Shown in pieces: positions 1 through 9,343 of a stretch of 64,000 nucleotides of DNA. The DNA is from Microvirga flavescens (GTDB lineage: Bacteria; Pseudomonadota; Alphaproteobacteria; Rhizobiales; Beijerinckiaceae). A program made the translations under genes and the position numbers. Each line of letters opens with the position of its first letter. The stretch's first letter is position 1. The DNA lies in NCBI RefSeq assembly GCF_003290125.1, contig NZ_QMKH01000001.1, forward strand, positions 992,001 to 1,056,000, written 5' to 3'. The notes below the pieces were generated by a model. The model was not told the DNA's origin, did not search any database, and saw only the letters and a list, made by a program, of their open reading frames with translations.

Positions 1-186
1 CGGGACGTCTATTTCACCGAGCTCAGGAAGTACGTCAACACGCCGGTCTACGACCGTTATCTGCTGGCGCCGGAAATGGCATTTCCTGGGCCGGCGATCA
101 TCGAGGAACGGGAGTGCACGGTCGTCGTCGGGCCGTCCGGCAATGTCCGCATCGATGAATACGGGAGCATCTTCATCGATCTTTAG
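1..186 (+). CDS. Hydantoinase/oxoprolinase subunit A, C-terminal end (partial)
   Basis: Only the last 61 codons of this gene lie in the window; it is open from base 1 and stops with TAG at 184-186. The readable peptide has the end pattern of HyuA-type ATP-dependent hydantoinases / 5-oxoprolinases: VYDRYLL, then FPGPAIIEE, then an EYGSIFIDL tail. This is the Hydant_A_C beta domain. The family opens cyclic amides such as hydantoins and oxoproline, usually with a HyuB partner, which would lie upstream outside the window. It runs in the same direction as the ABC importer that follows 90 bp later, so it is plausibly part of the same catabolic unit. Acetone or acetophenone carboxylase relatives cannot be excluded from this fragment. 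Confidence 0.75.
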   Translation, partial: RDVYFTELRKYVNTPVYDRYLLAPEMAFPGPAIIEERECTVVVGPSGNVRIDEYGSIFIDL

Positions 187-276
187 AATTCATTTCACCG
201 AGCTTCGCCGGCTGGCGAGTTGGCGCAATGAACCCGGGGCGCTGTCGCGTCTCTAAAAACCAGAGGACTTGATGAT

Positions 277-1827
277 ATGGCGAAAATAAAGGGTAGAACA
301 AGTAACCGGACGAGGAGCCTTCCTCTTGCCGCCGGTCTCCTGCTTTCATCGATGCTCGGCATGCCTTTGCTGTCAAAACCGGCGGAGAGCGCGACGCTGA
401 CGATCGCCCAGAGCTACGATCCGCAGTCCTTGTGGCCGAACTTTTCAACGTCGCAAGAGCAGATGAATGTAGGAAACGCCATTATTGAATCCCTGTTGTG
501 GGTCGATCCCGCAATCGACAAGGCGGTTCCGATCCTCGCCGAGCGATACGAGATGGTCGATCCGACGACGATCAAACTCTTCGTTCGGAAGGGTGTGAAG
601 TTTACGAACGGCGAGCCGCTTGACGCGAACGCTGTTGTTCAGAGCATCAAAATCTTCATGGACAAGGCAATCACCCCCGCCTATGCGCGAGATGCTGCAA
701 AGATCGGGAGTGTTGAGCGTGTCGATGACAACACGGTTCTCATAAAACTTTCGCAGAAGTATCCGGCAATCGATCTGCTCCTGAGTCAGATCTACATTGT
801 TCCACCGAAGTACTGGGCGGAAGTCGGCCCTGAAAAATTCGGGCGGGAGCCTGTCGGAACCGGGCCTTACAAGCTGAAAGAGTGGGTTCGTGATGATCGG
901 GTGGTCATGGAGCGCAACCCCGGCTTCTGGGGCAAGGCTCCCAAGGGTATCGACAGGATCGTATGGAAGCCGGTTCCGGACGACACCGCCCGCGCCGCAG
1001 GCCTCGTTGCAGGAGAATACGACGTTGCGGCCAATGTCCCGGTAGCGTCTGCGCCGCAGATCAAGAGCCGCTCGACGGTTTCGCTTTTGTCCGTGCCAAG
1101 CTACCGGATCTTCAAGATCGATTTTTCGAATCTCGATAAAGACCCCGGTCCGCAGCACAACAAACTGGTCAGGCAGGCGTTCAACTACGCGGTCGACAAG
1201 GACGCCATTCGAGAGAGCCTGTTCTCGGGCATCGCAACCCCTCTTCGCGGCCAGATTCTTCGGTCGAACCAACTCGGGTTCGATCCCGCGATCAAGGATT
1301 ATCCTTTCGATCAGAAGAAGGCGAAGGAGCTGCTGAAGCAGGCAGGTTATCCGGATGGCCTGGATATCACGTTCAAGTTCTCCTCGGGGCGCTATGCTCA
1401 GGACAAGGAGGTTGCCGAGGCCGTTGCGGGCATGCTCGGAGAGGTTGGCGTGCGGGTCAAGATGGTGACGCTCGAAGCAGGAGAGTTCCTGACGCAGCTC
1501 AACAACCGGGATCTCGGCGCCATGGCGCTGCGTGGCTCCGCTCCTCAAGACGACCCGGATGCGATGCTGTCGTCATATCTGTCGACCTGGCGGTACTCCT
1601 ACATCAACGACAAGAATCTCGACGAATTGATCAAAGCGGGATCGCAGGAGCTCGATCAGAAGAAACGCGACGACATCTATAAAGCCGCGATGAAGCTGAT
1701 GCATGACGAAGCGTACATGATCTACCTTTATCAGGCCAACGATCTCTACGGGGTGTCCAAGCGGGTCAGGAACTTCGTGCCGCGCGGCGATCAGAGGTTC
1801 GCGGTATACGACATGTCCGTCGAATAG
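277..1827 (+). CDS. ABC transporter substrate-binding protein, family 5 (DppA/OppA type)
   Basis: This is a 516-aa periplasmic solute-binding protein for a peptide/opine/nickel-type importer. Residues about 14-39 form a signal peptide (basic start, hydrophobic LLLSSMLGMPLL, cleavage region near AESA). The mature part has the SBP_bac_5 fold landmarks: LTIAQSYDP at the N-terminus, FTNGEPLDANAV, and GTGPYKLKEW around residues 196-205. The ATG at 277 is preceded by AGAGGA at 262-267. It heads a five-gene importer cluster in standard order (binding protein, two permeases, two ATPases). The ligand cannot be read from sequence. The neighbouring aspartoacylase-like hydrolases and HyuA end suggest an N-acyl or cyclic amide compound rather than ordinary peptides; this is inference. 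Confidence 0.93.
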   Translation: MAKIKGRTSNRTRSLPLAAGLLLSSMLGMPLLSKPAESATLTIAQSYDPQSLWPNFSTSQEQMNVGNAIIESLLWVDPAIDKAVPILAERYEMVDPTTIKLFVRKGVKFTNGEPLDANAVVQSIKIFMDKAITPAYARDAAKIGSVERVDDNTVLIKLSQKYPAIDLLLSQIYIVPPKYWAEVGPEKFGREPVGTGPYKLKEWVRDDRVVMERNPGFWGKAPKGIDRIVWKPVPDDTARAAGLVAGEYDVAANVPVASAPQIKSRSTVSLLSVPSYRIFKIDFSNLDKDPGPQHNKLVRQAFNYAVDKDAIRESLFSGIATPLRGQILRSNQLGFDPAIKDYPFDQKKAKELLKQAGYPDGLDITFKFSSGRYAQDKEVAEAVAGMLGEVGVRVKMVTLEAGEFLTQLNNRDLGAMALRGSAPQDDPDAMLSSYLSTWRYSYINDKNLDELIKAGSQELDQKKRDDIYKAAMKLMHDEAYMIYLYQANDLYGVSKRVRNFVPRGDQRFAVYDMSVE

Positions 1828-1904
1828 ATGTCAGCACTCCGCTCTGGTCGCGAGCGCCTGCTGCGACCAGAGCGCCATCTTTCAGTTAAAAGAGAAGCCA
1901 CGCG

Positions 1905-2822
1905 ATGCTTAAATACGTCATTCGCAGACTTATCTCCACGATTCCGACGCTTATTGCCGTTCCGATCATCTGCTTTCTGCTGACGCGCCTGAGCGGCGAT
2001 CCCACGGAGCTGATGCTTCCGATGGATGCCTCCGACGAGGCGCGCACAGCATTCCGCGCCCTGCATGGATTGGACAAGCCGATCTGGGAGCAGCTTCTTC
2101 TCTTCTGTGAAAACGCATTTCGCGGTGATTTTGGAATGTCGCTTCGTTTCGGGGAACCGGCATCCACGTTGGTTCTCGAACGGCTCGCGGCTACAACGGA
2201 GCTCGCTGTCGCATCTCTTGGATTTGCCGTCTTGCTCGGCATTCCCTTCGGCGTCATTGCGGCTCAGCGGCGTAACTCTCTCGTCGATAGAGCTATCAGA
2301 AACGCCGTCGCGGTCAGCCAAGCGATTCCGTCGTTCTATCTTGGCATCCTGATGATCATGGTCTTTGCCGTTGGTCTTGGGTGGCTTCCGACTGGCGGAC
2401 GCGGCGAGGTTTCGAATCTTGTCTTGCCGGCCCTTACGCTCGCCAGTGGATTGGTCCCGCTTATTGCCCGCGTAACGAGATCCTGCATGTTGGATGAACT
2501 CCGCCGCGACTATGTAAGGACCGCTCGCGCAAAGGGCCTCAAGGAATATATCGTTGTCTGGAAGCACTCCCTGCGGAACGCTTTCATACCGGTGATCACC
2601 GTTATCGGCCTGCAGATCGGCGCGCTGATGAGTGGTGTTGTCGTGACCGAAACGGTCTTTGCGTGGCCGGGCGTCGGTCGCCTCGCGATTCAGGCCATCT
2701 ATGCCCGCGACTTTCCGGTCGTTCAGGCCGTCGTCTTCTTCTTCGCAATTGTTTTCATCGTGGTGAACATCCTGGTCGATGTCGTTTACGCGCTCATGGA
2801 CCCAAGGGTTCGGTATCAATAG
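1905..2822 (+). CDS. ABC transporter permease (DppB type)
   Basis: This 305-aa inner-membrane permease of the dipeptide/oligopeptide family begins with the characteristic LKYVIRRLISTIPTLIAVPI. It has about six membrane spans and a cytoplasmic EAA loop in the RTARAKGLKEYIVVWKHSLRNA region that docks on the ATPases. The C-terminus DPRVRY is typical of DppB. The start ATG is preceded by AGAGAAG at 1891-1897. It forms one half of the translocation channel with the following permease, 19 bp downstream. Confidence 0.95.
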   Translation: MLKYVIRRLISTIPTLIAVPIICFLLTRLSGDPTELMLPMDASDEARTAFRALHGLDKPIWEQLLLFCENAFRGDFGMSLRFGEPASTLVLERLAATTELAVASLGFAVLLGIPFGVIAAQRRNSLVDRAIRNAVAVSQAIPSFYLGILMIMVFAVGLGWLPTGGRGEVSNLVLPALTLASGLVPLIARVTRSCMLDELRRDYVRTARAKGLKEYIVVWKHSLRNAFIPVITVIGLQIGALMSGVVVTETVFAWPGVGRLAIQAIYARDFPVVQAVVFFFAIVFIVVNILVDVVYALMDPRVRYQ

Positions 2823-2841
2823 AGCAATCAGGAGGTAGACC

Positions 2842-3726
2842 ATGATTTTAACTTCAAAGTCGCCAACTGTGCCGAATGGGGTGAACAGGCGGCGTATCGT
2901 CAAGAAGCTGTCTGCGCTCTTGCCGTTTCTCGCTTTGGCCGTCCTTCTGCTGTGCACGGCATTTCCCGAGTTCCTGGCTCCAAAGGACCCTTATGCGCAG
3001 TCTCTCATACGCCGGCTGAAGCCACCGTCATTCCTGCCCGGCGGAATTTCCGGATACATTCTTGGGACGGACCAGTTGGGGCGCGACATCCTTTCCCGCA
3101 TCATCTTCGGTGCACGGGTGACAATCATCACAAGCGTTCTTGCGGTCTGCGTCGCTGCAGTCGTTGGAACGACGGCAGGCCTTGTGGCGGGATATTTCCG
3201 CGGCCGGGTCGACAGCGCCGTCGTTCGGGCAATCGATGTTCAACTCGCCTTTCCGGTTGTTCTTCTCGTCATTGCTATCGTGGCCGTGATCGGTCCGTCC
3301 TTGTCGAACCTGATCATTGTCATGGGTCTATCCGCGTGGCCCCAGTTCGCCCGAATTACTCGCGGAGCGGTGATCTCTGTCCGCGACCTTGAATATATCG
3401 AGGCGGCTCGCTCGATAGGCGCCGGTCATATGCGCATCATGTTCCGTCACATTCTGCGCAATATCCTTTCATCCATCATTGTCTACGCCACATTCGAGAT
3501 GGCGCGGATGATGCTGGTGGAAGCGACTCTCAGCTTCCTCGGTCTCGGCGTTCAACCGCCAACACCCACGTGGGGCGGCATGATCAGCGACGGCTCGAAA
3601 TATCTCGGCCTCTCGTGGTCCGTCTCCTTCTTCCCCGGCCTCGTCATCGTCCTGGCCGTCCTCCTCGTGAACGATCTTGGAGACAGACTCCGAGACTTCA
3701 TGGATCCCTATTTGAAGAACGACTAG
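2842..3726 (+). CDS. ABC transporter permease (DppC type)
   Basis: This 294-aa permease is the partner of the preceding DppB-like protein. It shows the DppC hallmarks: an N-terminal membrane segment, the GTDQLGRDILSRIIFGARVT motif just before the transport domain, and the EAA loop AARSIGAGHMRIMFRHILRN. The end, LGDRLRDFMDPYLK, is the common DppC terminus. A strong GGAGG at 2831-2835 precedes the ATG. Gene order and spacing show co-transcription with its neighbours. Confidence 0.95.
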   Translation: MILTSKSPTVPNGVNRRRIVKKLSALLPFLALAVLLLCTAFPEFLAPKDPYAQSLIRRLKPPSFLPGGISGYILGTDQLGRDILSRIIFGARVTIITSVLAVCVAAVVGTTAGLVAGYFRGRVDSAVVRAIDVQLAFPVVLLVIAIVAVIGPSLSNLIIVMGLSAWPQFARITRGAVISVRDLEYIEAARSIGAGHMRIMFRHILRNILSSIIVYATFEMARMMLVEATLSFLGLGVQPPTPTWGGMISDGSKYLGLSWSVSFFPGLVIVLAVLLVNDLGDRLRDFMDPYLKND

Positions 3727-3736
3727 AGGTCCGGGC

Positions 3737-4789
3737 ATGACGCAAAAATCATCACCATACTTCAGTGAGCTACGGGCAGACTCCGTTTCACACGACGTCG
3801 TCCTCTCGATTGCAGGATTGCGTACGACTTTCAGGACGGACGCGGGTGAAGTCGCGGCGGTCGACGGGGTGAATATATCGCTGCGGCGAGGGAAAACCTT
3901 AGCGATCGTGGGGGAGAGCGGCTGCGGAAAATCAATGCTCTCGCTTTCGATCATGCAGTTGCTTCCCGGAAACGGAAGAGTTTCGGACGGTCGTATCGAC
4001 TTTGAGGGAAAAATGCTCGTCGGAGTCCCGGAAGCCGAGATGCAGGCGATCCGCGGAAAGCGGATCGCCATGATCTTTCAGGAGCCGATGACCAGCCTTA
4101 ACCCTGCCTTCACAATCGGCAACCAGATCATCGAGGCCATTCGGGCACACGATAAGGACGTGACCTTTAGCGTGGCCAGGGAAAGGGCGATCAAGGCGCT
4201 TAAGCGCGTTGGAATACCTGCCGCAGAGCGGCGCGTTGATGAGTATCCTCACCAGTTATCGGGAGGAATGCGCCAGAGAGTCATGATCGCCATGGCGCTG
4301 GTCTGTGAGCCGGAAGTTCTGATTGCAGACGAGCCGACAACCGCACTGGACGTCACTGTCCAGGCCCAGATTCTGGAATTGTTGAAGAGCCTCCAAAATG
4401 AGACCGGAATGTCGATCATCTTGATCACGCACGATCTCGGCGTTGTTGCGGAAATGGCTGACGACATGGCTGTCATGTATGCGGGGCGAATTGTCGAGAC
4501 GGGAAGCGTCTCTGATGTTTTCGACGATCCCCAGCACCCCTATACGCTCGGTCTGCTCGGCAGCACTCCCAAAATTTCTGAGGACGCAAAGCGTCTTGTC
4601 GCGATCAAAGGAAGCGTTCCGCCGCTTTTCCGAATGCCGACCGGATGCCGGTTCCACCCGAGGTGCGACTTCTGCATCGCGGAATGCAAAATAGAAGGAG
4701 CGTCGAGGATGAGCGAAATATCGGAAGGACATTTCGTCGCCTGCATTCGTGCGCCCGTGGAAGAAAATTGCCGGGAGCTTGCCGAATGA
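3737..4789 (+). CDS. ABC transporter ATP-binding protein (DppD type)
   Basis: This 350-aa ATPase powers the importer. Walker A GESGCGKS is at residues 59-66, the signature LSGGMRQR begins at residue 174, and Walker B with the D-loop ([10 protein letters not shown]) follows. The C-terminus carries an oligopeptide/dipeptide-type extension with GCRFHPRC and further cysteines (C-x7-C-x3-C-like spacing); in some family members this region binds an Fe-S cluster. The stop TGA overlaps the next gene's ATG (ATGA), indicating translational coupling. Confidence 0.95.
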   Translation: MTQKSSPYFSELRADSVSHDVVLSIAGLRTTFRTDAGEVAAVDGVNISLRRGKTLAIVGESGCGKSMLSLSIMQLLPGNGRVSDGRIDFEGKMLVGVPEAEMQAIRGKRIAMIFQEPMTSLNPAFTIGNQIIEAIRAHDKDVTFSVARERAIKALKRVGIPAAERRVDEYPHQLSGGMRQRVMIAMALVCEPEVLIADEPTTALDVTVQAQILELLKSLQNETGMSIILITHDLGVVAEMADDMAVMYAGRIVETGSVSDVFDDPQHPYTLGLLGSTPKISEDAKRLVAIKGSVPPLFRMPTGCRFHPRCDFCIAECKIEGASRMSEISEGHFVACIRAPVEENCRELAE

Positions 4790-5895
4790 ACGCGCCACTG
4801 ATGGAAGTCATCGATATCAAGAAGCACTTCCCCGCCAATTCCAGCTTCCTTTCAGGAGAGAAGAGCCTTGTTCGCGCTGTCGATGGGGTTTCGTTCACGA
4901 TAAATCGAGGTGAGACCCTCGCCCTTGTCGGCGAGAGCGGATGCGGAAAGTCGACCACCGCACGACTGGCCCTTCGATTGCAGAACATCACCTCGGGGAC
5001 CATCAAATTCGAAGGGATGGATATAACGAGCAGCAACGCTCGGGCCCTGCATGACGTGCGGCGCCGGATGCAGATCATCTTTCAAGATCCGTTCGCCTCA
5101 CTCAACCCGCGCATGAAGGTCGGGGAAATATTGGAAGAGCCGCTGGTCATCTACGGTGTCGGGGATGCGTCCGAGCGGAAGGCGCGCGTCGCCGCACTGA
5201 TGAATCAAGTCGGCTTGGCAGACTACCATGCCAAGCGATACCCTCATGAATTCTCGGGAGGGCAGAGACAACGCATCGGCATCGCACGGGCGTTGGCGCT
5301 TAATCCGAGTCTGATCGTTTGCGACGAGCCTGTCTCCGCGCTCGATGTCTCGATCCAGGCGCAGATCACGAATCTGCTGAAGGATCTCCAGTCGTCGCTC
5401 TCCTTGTCCTATCTCTTCATCTCTCATGATCTGTCGGTTGTGCGGTACATGGCGGACCGCGTTGCGGTGATGTATCTGGGCCGCATCGTAGAGACAGCAC
5501 CGAAGGAAGCACTGTTTGCCGACCCCAGGCATCCCTACACGCGAACTCTCCTGGCCGCAGTGCCGCAGCCGGATCCTCGCCGCAAGCCGGATCGTCTCGC
5601 GCCGATGGGAGATCCTCCCAGTCCGATAAACCCACCGAGCGGGTGCCATTTTCATCCTCGATGCCGGTTTGCGACGGATCGATGCCGCGTGGAGGCTCCC
5701 GCCCTTGTGCCAGCTGGGGATGGTCGCCTTGTTGCCTGTCATCGCGCTGACGAGGATCTGGAGTGGTCCCCCGTATCGCAGGGCAGCGATATGTCTCCCG
5801 CCGCGGCACGCCGCCTTTCCATTTGCGCGAAGATGCGGGCCCAGCAGGAGGTCGCGCGTCAACATGAGCAGAACAACGAAGCAACAGGGGGTTAG
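4786..5895 (+). CDS. ABC transporter ATP-binding protein (DppF type)
   Basis: This is the second ATPase of the importer, 369 aa from the ATG at 4786, which overlaps the previous stop as ATGA. The reading frame is open further upstream but that part is antisense-like noise within dppD. Walker A GESGCGKS is at residues 49-56, followed by [12 protein letters not shown] (Q-loop), signature SGGQRQR, Walker [10 protein letters not shown] and the H-loop SHDLSVV. The C-terminal oligo_HPY domain includes GCHFHPRC. The tail after the HPY domain (about 45 aa, ending [17 protein letters not shown]) is longer than in most DppF proteins. Confidence 0.94.
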   Translation: MNAPLMEVIDIKKHFPANSSFLSGEKSLVRAVDGVSFTINRGETLALVGESGCGKSTTARLALRLQNITSGTIKFEGMDITSSNARALHDVRRRMQIIFQDPFASLNPRMKVGEILEEPLVIYGVGDASERKARVAALMNQVGLADYHAKRYPHEFSGGQRQRIGIARALALNPSLIVCDEPVSALDVSIQAQITNLLKDLQSSLSLSYLFISHDLSVVRYMADRVAVMYLGRIVETAPKEALFADPRHPYTRTLLAAVPQPDPRRKPDRLAPMGDPPSPINPPSGCHFHPRCRFATDRCRVEAPALVPAGDGRLVACHRADEDLEWSPVSQGSDMSPAAARRLSICAKMRAQQEVARQHEQNNEATGG

Positions 5896-5897
5896 AC

Positions 5898-6878
5898 ATG
5901 AGCACTCAGGTAGGTTCCGCGATCGGAAAACCCGGGTTGATCGTGCGAGGCGAGATCCGTGTCGGGCGCATGGCAGATGCGTCCCCGATCAATCTTCCCG
6001 TTCTGATCGCAACCGGGAGGAAAAAAGGACCGACAGTCTGGCTTCAGGCTTGTGTTCATGGAGAAGAATACGGTGGCGCCGCCGCCATCATCAACTTCAT
6101 GCAGAATGTCGACGTCAATGAATTGAGCGGCACAATCATCGCCGTTCCGGTGGCCAACCCGCCTTCGTTCAACTTCAGATCGCGTGTGTCGTATATCGAC
6201 GGACAGAATCTGAATCGCCTGTTTCCGGGAAGCATGGGCGGTTCGTATAGTTTTCAGCTTGCGGCCGTTCTCCGCACCGAGATTGGAAAGGCAGATTACA
6301 TCATTGATCTGCACAGCGGCGGCATTGGTGCCGAGGTGCCATTCTACGTCATCTACAAAGATGATGGCAGCGAGGTCGTTCAGCGGTCCAAAGAACTGGC
6401 GAAGCAAGTGGGGTGCAGCACCATCTGGCGCGCCAAGGAGAGGGATGGCCTTGGCGCGACCGTCACGGCGGAAGCATTGCGACTCGGCGTTCCTGCCGTG
6501 ACGATTGAGTGTGGCGGCGGAACCTTCACAGACCAAAACCTGCAGGATTATCTGACTTCAATCGATGGCTTCATGAAAGCCGTCGGTATTCTTCCAGGGC
6601 CCGCTCCAAGGCAGAAGGAATATACGATCGTCAGCGATGGGACCTTCATTCACAATCGCGAAGGCGGCATGTTCGTTCCTGCCTGCAAGGTGGGCACTAT
6701 CGTCTCAAAGGGGCAGCTTCTCGGACGTATGATCAATATGTTCGGTGAGACGACCGAGGAGATCCGCTCTCCGCACGATAACGCCTTTATCGCCGCCCTC
6801 CGCTGCAATTACTACCCGACGCATGCCGGCGAGATCGTCGGTGAAGCCGTGCCGATCGAGACACATGAGGCAGCCTGA
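5898..6878 (+). CDS. Succinylglutamate desuccinylase/aspartoacylase family zinc amidohydrolase, copy 1
   Basis: This 326-aa enzyme belongs to the AstE/AspA branch of the M14 metallocarboxypeptidase fold, which removes acyl groups from N-acyl amino acids. Zinc ligands are visible as HGEE (His54, Glu57) and DLHSGG (His139). A likely catalytic glutamate is Glu204 in TIECGGG. NLNRLFPG at residues 104-111 is the substrate-side Arg motif of the family. It starts 2 bp after the ATPase stop, so it belongs to the importer operon. The likely role is intracellular hydrolysis of the imported compound. The exact acyl substrate is unknown. Confidence 0.88.
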   Translation: MSTQVGSAIGKPGLIVRGEIRVGRMADASPINLPVLIATGRKKGPTVWLQACVHGEEYGGAAAIINFMQNVDVNELSGTIIAVPVANPPSFNFRSRVSYIDGQNLNRLFPGSMGGSYSFQLAAVLRTEIGKADYIIDLHSGGIGAEVPFYVIYKDDGSEVVQRSKELAKQVGCSTIWRAKERDGLGATVTAEALRLGVPAVTIECGGGTFTDQNLQDYLTSIDGFMKAVGILPGPAPRQKEYTIVSDGTFIHNREGGMFVPACKVGTIVSKGQLLGRMINMFGETTEEIRSPHDNAFIAALRCNYYPTHAGEIVGEAVPIETHEAA

Positions 6879-6916
6879 ACCGCCATCGCCACGCAGAATA
6901 AGAATGCAGGAACATC

Positions 6917-7894
6917 ATGTTTAAGATCGGATCAATCGAAGCAGCGCCCGGCGCCTCTCTAACTGGAACCTTGGCGGTAGCGTTTGGGATGGATGGCCGG
7001 GAGATAACGATTCCGATTGCGGTGGTGAATGGCCGGGAGCCCGGCCCCGTCCTTCTGGTGGAGGGTGGGCTTCACGGTATCGAGATCGTCACGATCGATA
7101 TTTGCCGGCGTCTGCTTCAGGAACATCTAGACCCCGCGGCAGTCAAAGGAACTATCATCCTCGCTCCGCAGCTCAACCCTTGGGCCTTTCATGCCTCGAC
7201 ACGCGTTACACCGCATGACTTCCAGGATATGAACCGCGTGTTTCCCGGGGCCGATGGCGGGACGTTATCTCACAAGGTCGCACGCGTTATCACGCAGGAG
7301 CTGCTCGATCGCGCGGACTACGTCATCGACTGTCATTCCTGCAACCCGCCATCCATCCATTTCACCATTGTCGGGGAGGATGGGGACCCGGACGTTCGTG
7401 AAACATCCATTCGGATGGCACGTGCATTCGGTTATCCCATTCTCAATGCCGGGACCGCCCACAAGGGCACGCTCCGAGGGTATTGCGTTTCCAGGGGCAA
7501 GCCCAGCATCACTCCCGAGTTTGTCTTTTCCCGCCGCCTGGACGAGACATCGATCCGAACGGGCGTCGTGGGTATCCTGAATGTCCTCAAGAGCCTGAAG
7601 ATGCTTCCCGGCGAAGTTGAGGCCACGACCATGGATGTCTTCTTCGAAGATATCATGGACTATACGACATTGAGCGCGCGCAAGGGAGGGATCTGCTCCT
7701 TCACCGCAGCGTGCGGCGAGCCGGTCGTGAAGGGGGATACATTGGCAATCCTCCGGGACATCTGGGGCACCGAGATGGAGCGGATCCTGGCACCGGAATC
7801 GGGGATTCTGCTCGCCTATCCGTTGCAGGCGAACCAGGCCGCTGCAACGGGTGATAAAATTGCCTATCTAGCTTTCAAGGCCGCGCCGCACTAA
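6917..7894 (+). CDS. Succinylglutamate desuccinylase/aspartoacylase family zinc amidohydrolase, copy 2
   Basis: This is a 325-aa paralogue of the previous gene with the same core. HGIE (His53, Glu56) and DCHS (His140) are the zinc ligands, MNRVFPG sits at residues 105-111, and Glu201 in TPEFVF is the likely catalytic base. The two copies differ around the active site (DLHSGG against DCHSCNPPS, TIECGGG against TPEFVFS), so they probably act on different substrates or successive steps. The gene lies 38 bp after copy 1, in the same direction. Confidence 0.87.
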   Translation: MFKIGSIEAAPGASLTGTLAVAFGMDGREITIPIAVVNGREPGPVLLVEGGLHGIEIVTIDICRRLLQEHLDPAAVKGTIILAPQLNPWAFHASTRVTPHDFQDMNRVFPGADGGTLSHKVARVITQELLDRADYVIDCHSCNPPSIHFTIVGEDGDPDVRETSIRMARAFGYPILNAGTAHKGTLRGYCVSRGKPSITPEFVFSRRLDETSIRTGVVGILNVLKSLKMLPGEVEATTMDVFFEDIMDYTTLSARKGGICSFTAACGEPVVKGDTLAILRDIWGTEMERILAPESGILLAYPLQANQAAATGDKIAYLAFKAAPH

Positions 7895-7939
7895 ATAATG
7901 CAACAAAGTTGAGGCGGTGATTTTGTGCTGCCAGCGGTC

Positions 7940-7955
7940 ATAAATACACATTTAT
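7940..7955. promoter_or_regulatory. Candidate operator: perfect palindrome before the XRE-cupin regulator
   Basis: ATAAAT-ACAC-ATTTAT is a perfect 6-bp inverted repeat with a 4-bp spacer. It is AT-rich in a GC-rich background and ends 4 bp before the regulator's ATG at 7960. Its position fits autoregulation by the XRE protein. That it binds this protein is inference. Confidence 0.45.
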
Positions 7956-7959
7956 AGGG

Positions 7960-8598
7960 ATGAATGCCTTGTCATATGAAAGTGAGCAGCTCGATCAAAG
8001 GTTGCGGCCCGCCAGTGCCTCGGAAGGGGCTGCGCAAACGCCGTTTCCGGGCGACCGCATCAAAACGCTGAGACAGGCGCGCGGCATGTCCCTTAAGGAA
8101 TTATCCGAGCAGGCAGGTGTGTCTACAGGGACGCTCAGCCAGATCGAGCGTAATATTGCCAACCCGTCTCTCAAGGTGATCACCAAGATTCAGGCCGCGC
8201 TTGGCACCACGGTAAGCACCCTCTTTCCGAACGTTCCTTCCCGGCACGACGATCCAGACTTTATTCGCCGCAAGGATCGCCGCCCCTTTTGCGATCTGGG
8301 GCATCTTACAAAGGAGCTTATTTCGACAGGGACCTCAAAGAACCTCGAAATCATGATCCTGCATATCCCTCCTTACGGCTCCACGGGTGACGCCCCGCTG
8401 AGCTCCCTTTCCGACAAGGCGGGCTTAGTCCTCGAGGGTGAAGTGGAACTGGAGGTCAAGGGACGGAAGTGCGATTTGTTTGAGGGGGACAGCTTTCTAT
8501 TCGACGGGTGCGAGCCGCATGCGGTGCGAAACAAGACCGGCTCCCCTGCGAAGGTGCTTTGGATTGTGAGCAGGATCCCGCTGGACCGGCATATCTAG
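7960..8598 (+). CDS. XRE-family transcriptional regulator with C-terminal cupin domain
   Basis: This 212-aa regulator has a lambda-repressor-like helix-turn-helix at residues about 33-88 (IKTLRQARGMSLKELSEQAG, then STGTLSQIERNIANPS). A small-molecule-binding cupin barrel occupies about 132-210. The combination is common in regulators of amino-acid and amine catabolism, where the cupin senses a substrate or intermediate. It lies 65 bp downstream of, and in the same direction as, the importer/hydrolase genes, so it is the obvious local regulator. The start has TAGGGA directly upstream and an AT-rich palindrome overlapping that region. Confidence 0.9.
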   Translation: MNALSYESEQLDQRLRPASASEGAAQTPFPGDRIKTLRQARGMSLKELSEQAGVSTGTLSQIERNIANPSLKVITKIQAALGTTVSTLFPNVPSRHDDPDFIRRKDRRPFCDLGHLTKELISTGTSKNLEIMILHIPPYGSTGDAPLSSLSDKAGLVLEGEVELEVKGRKCDLFEGDSFLFDGCEPHAVRNKTGSPAKVLWIVSRIPLDRHI

Positions 8599-8620
8599 TC
8601 ACTAGCCGTGCAGGTCGCGG

Positions 8621-9241
8621 TCATTTCGCCTTCGTCTCCATCAGCGTCTCGGCCAGCATGTGCGATGCCAGCTCCGCACCTTCCCCGGATATCGAATGGC
8701 CGAGGCCGGGATAGACGCCGCGGGCCACAGCGACGCCGGCGTCGCGAAGACGGATTTCGGCAAGTTCGCTCTCACGCACGGGCATGATCGGATCGGCCGA
8801 ACCGTGAACAAGCAGCGTCTTCGTCGTCAATGACGGCGTAATCGGCTCGGGCGAGGCCAGACGCCCCGAGAAGGCGACGACAGCCGCTATGGGCCAGCGA
8901 CCGGAGGCGAGAACGTCCAGCGCCATGATCGCTCCCTGCGAGAAGCCGATCAGCGCAATCCGCTCGGGATGGTCTGTCAGTCCATGCTCGGCAACGATCG
9001 CGGCAATGGTCGCATCGAAGGCCGCGCGGGCCTGCGCCACACGCTCTGGACGGTTGGCCTCGGTGACGCCACGAACGCTGAACCACTGCCGGCCCGGGCC
9101 GCCTTGGTCGAACATGAACGGTGCATCCGGCGCAGCGAAATCCGTCGACGGCAACGTCTGCCGCCAGAGACCGCCGATCGGCGCGAGATCCGCACCCCGG
9201 CTACCGACTCCGTGCAGAAAGATGATGAGCGAGCGGTTCAC
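8621..9241 (-). CDS. Alpha/beta hydrolase, carboxylesterase/phospholipase family
   Basis: This 206-aa protein has the full catalytic triad of the small carboxylesterase (YpfH/Abhydrolase_2) family. The nucleophile is Ser101 in GFSQG, followed by Asp150 in HGSADP and His182 in GLGHS. The N-terminus LIIFLHGVGSRGADL holds the oxyanion loop. No signal peptide is seen, so it is cytoplasmic. It converges on the XRE regulator with a 22-bp gap and is probably unrelated to that operon. The physiological ester is unknown. Confidence 0.88.
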   Translation of the reverse strand: MNRSLIIFLHGVGSRGADLAPIGGLWRQTLPSTDFAAPDAPFMFDQGGPGRQWFSVRGVTEANRPERVAQARAAFDATIAAIVAEHGLTDHPERIALIGFSQGAIMALDVLASGRWPIAAVVAFSGRLASPEPITPSLTTKTLLVHGSADPIMPVRESELAEIRLRDAGVAVARGVYPGLGHSISGEGAELASHMLAETLMETKAK

Positions 9242-9343
9242 GTCTTGTCTCCCGATATCGTCCAGTCGAAGTCCAGCGTCTCGCGAAAGGCGAAGCGTCG
9301 AATGTGATCCTCGACCACGAATGGCCTAAAAAAATTGACGACA

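Noticed and set aside
445-1548. Long minus-strand frame opposite the substrate-binding protein
   Set aside because: It mirrors the codon pattern of the clear plus-strand gene and has no motif or ribosome site.
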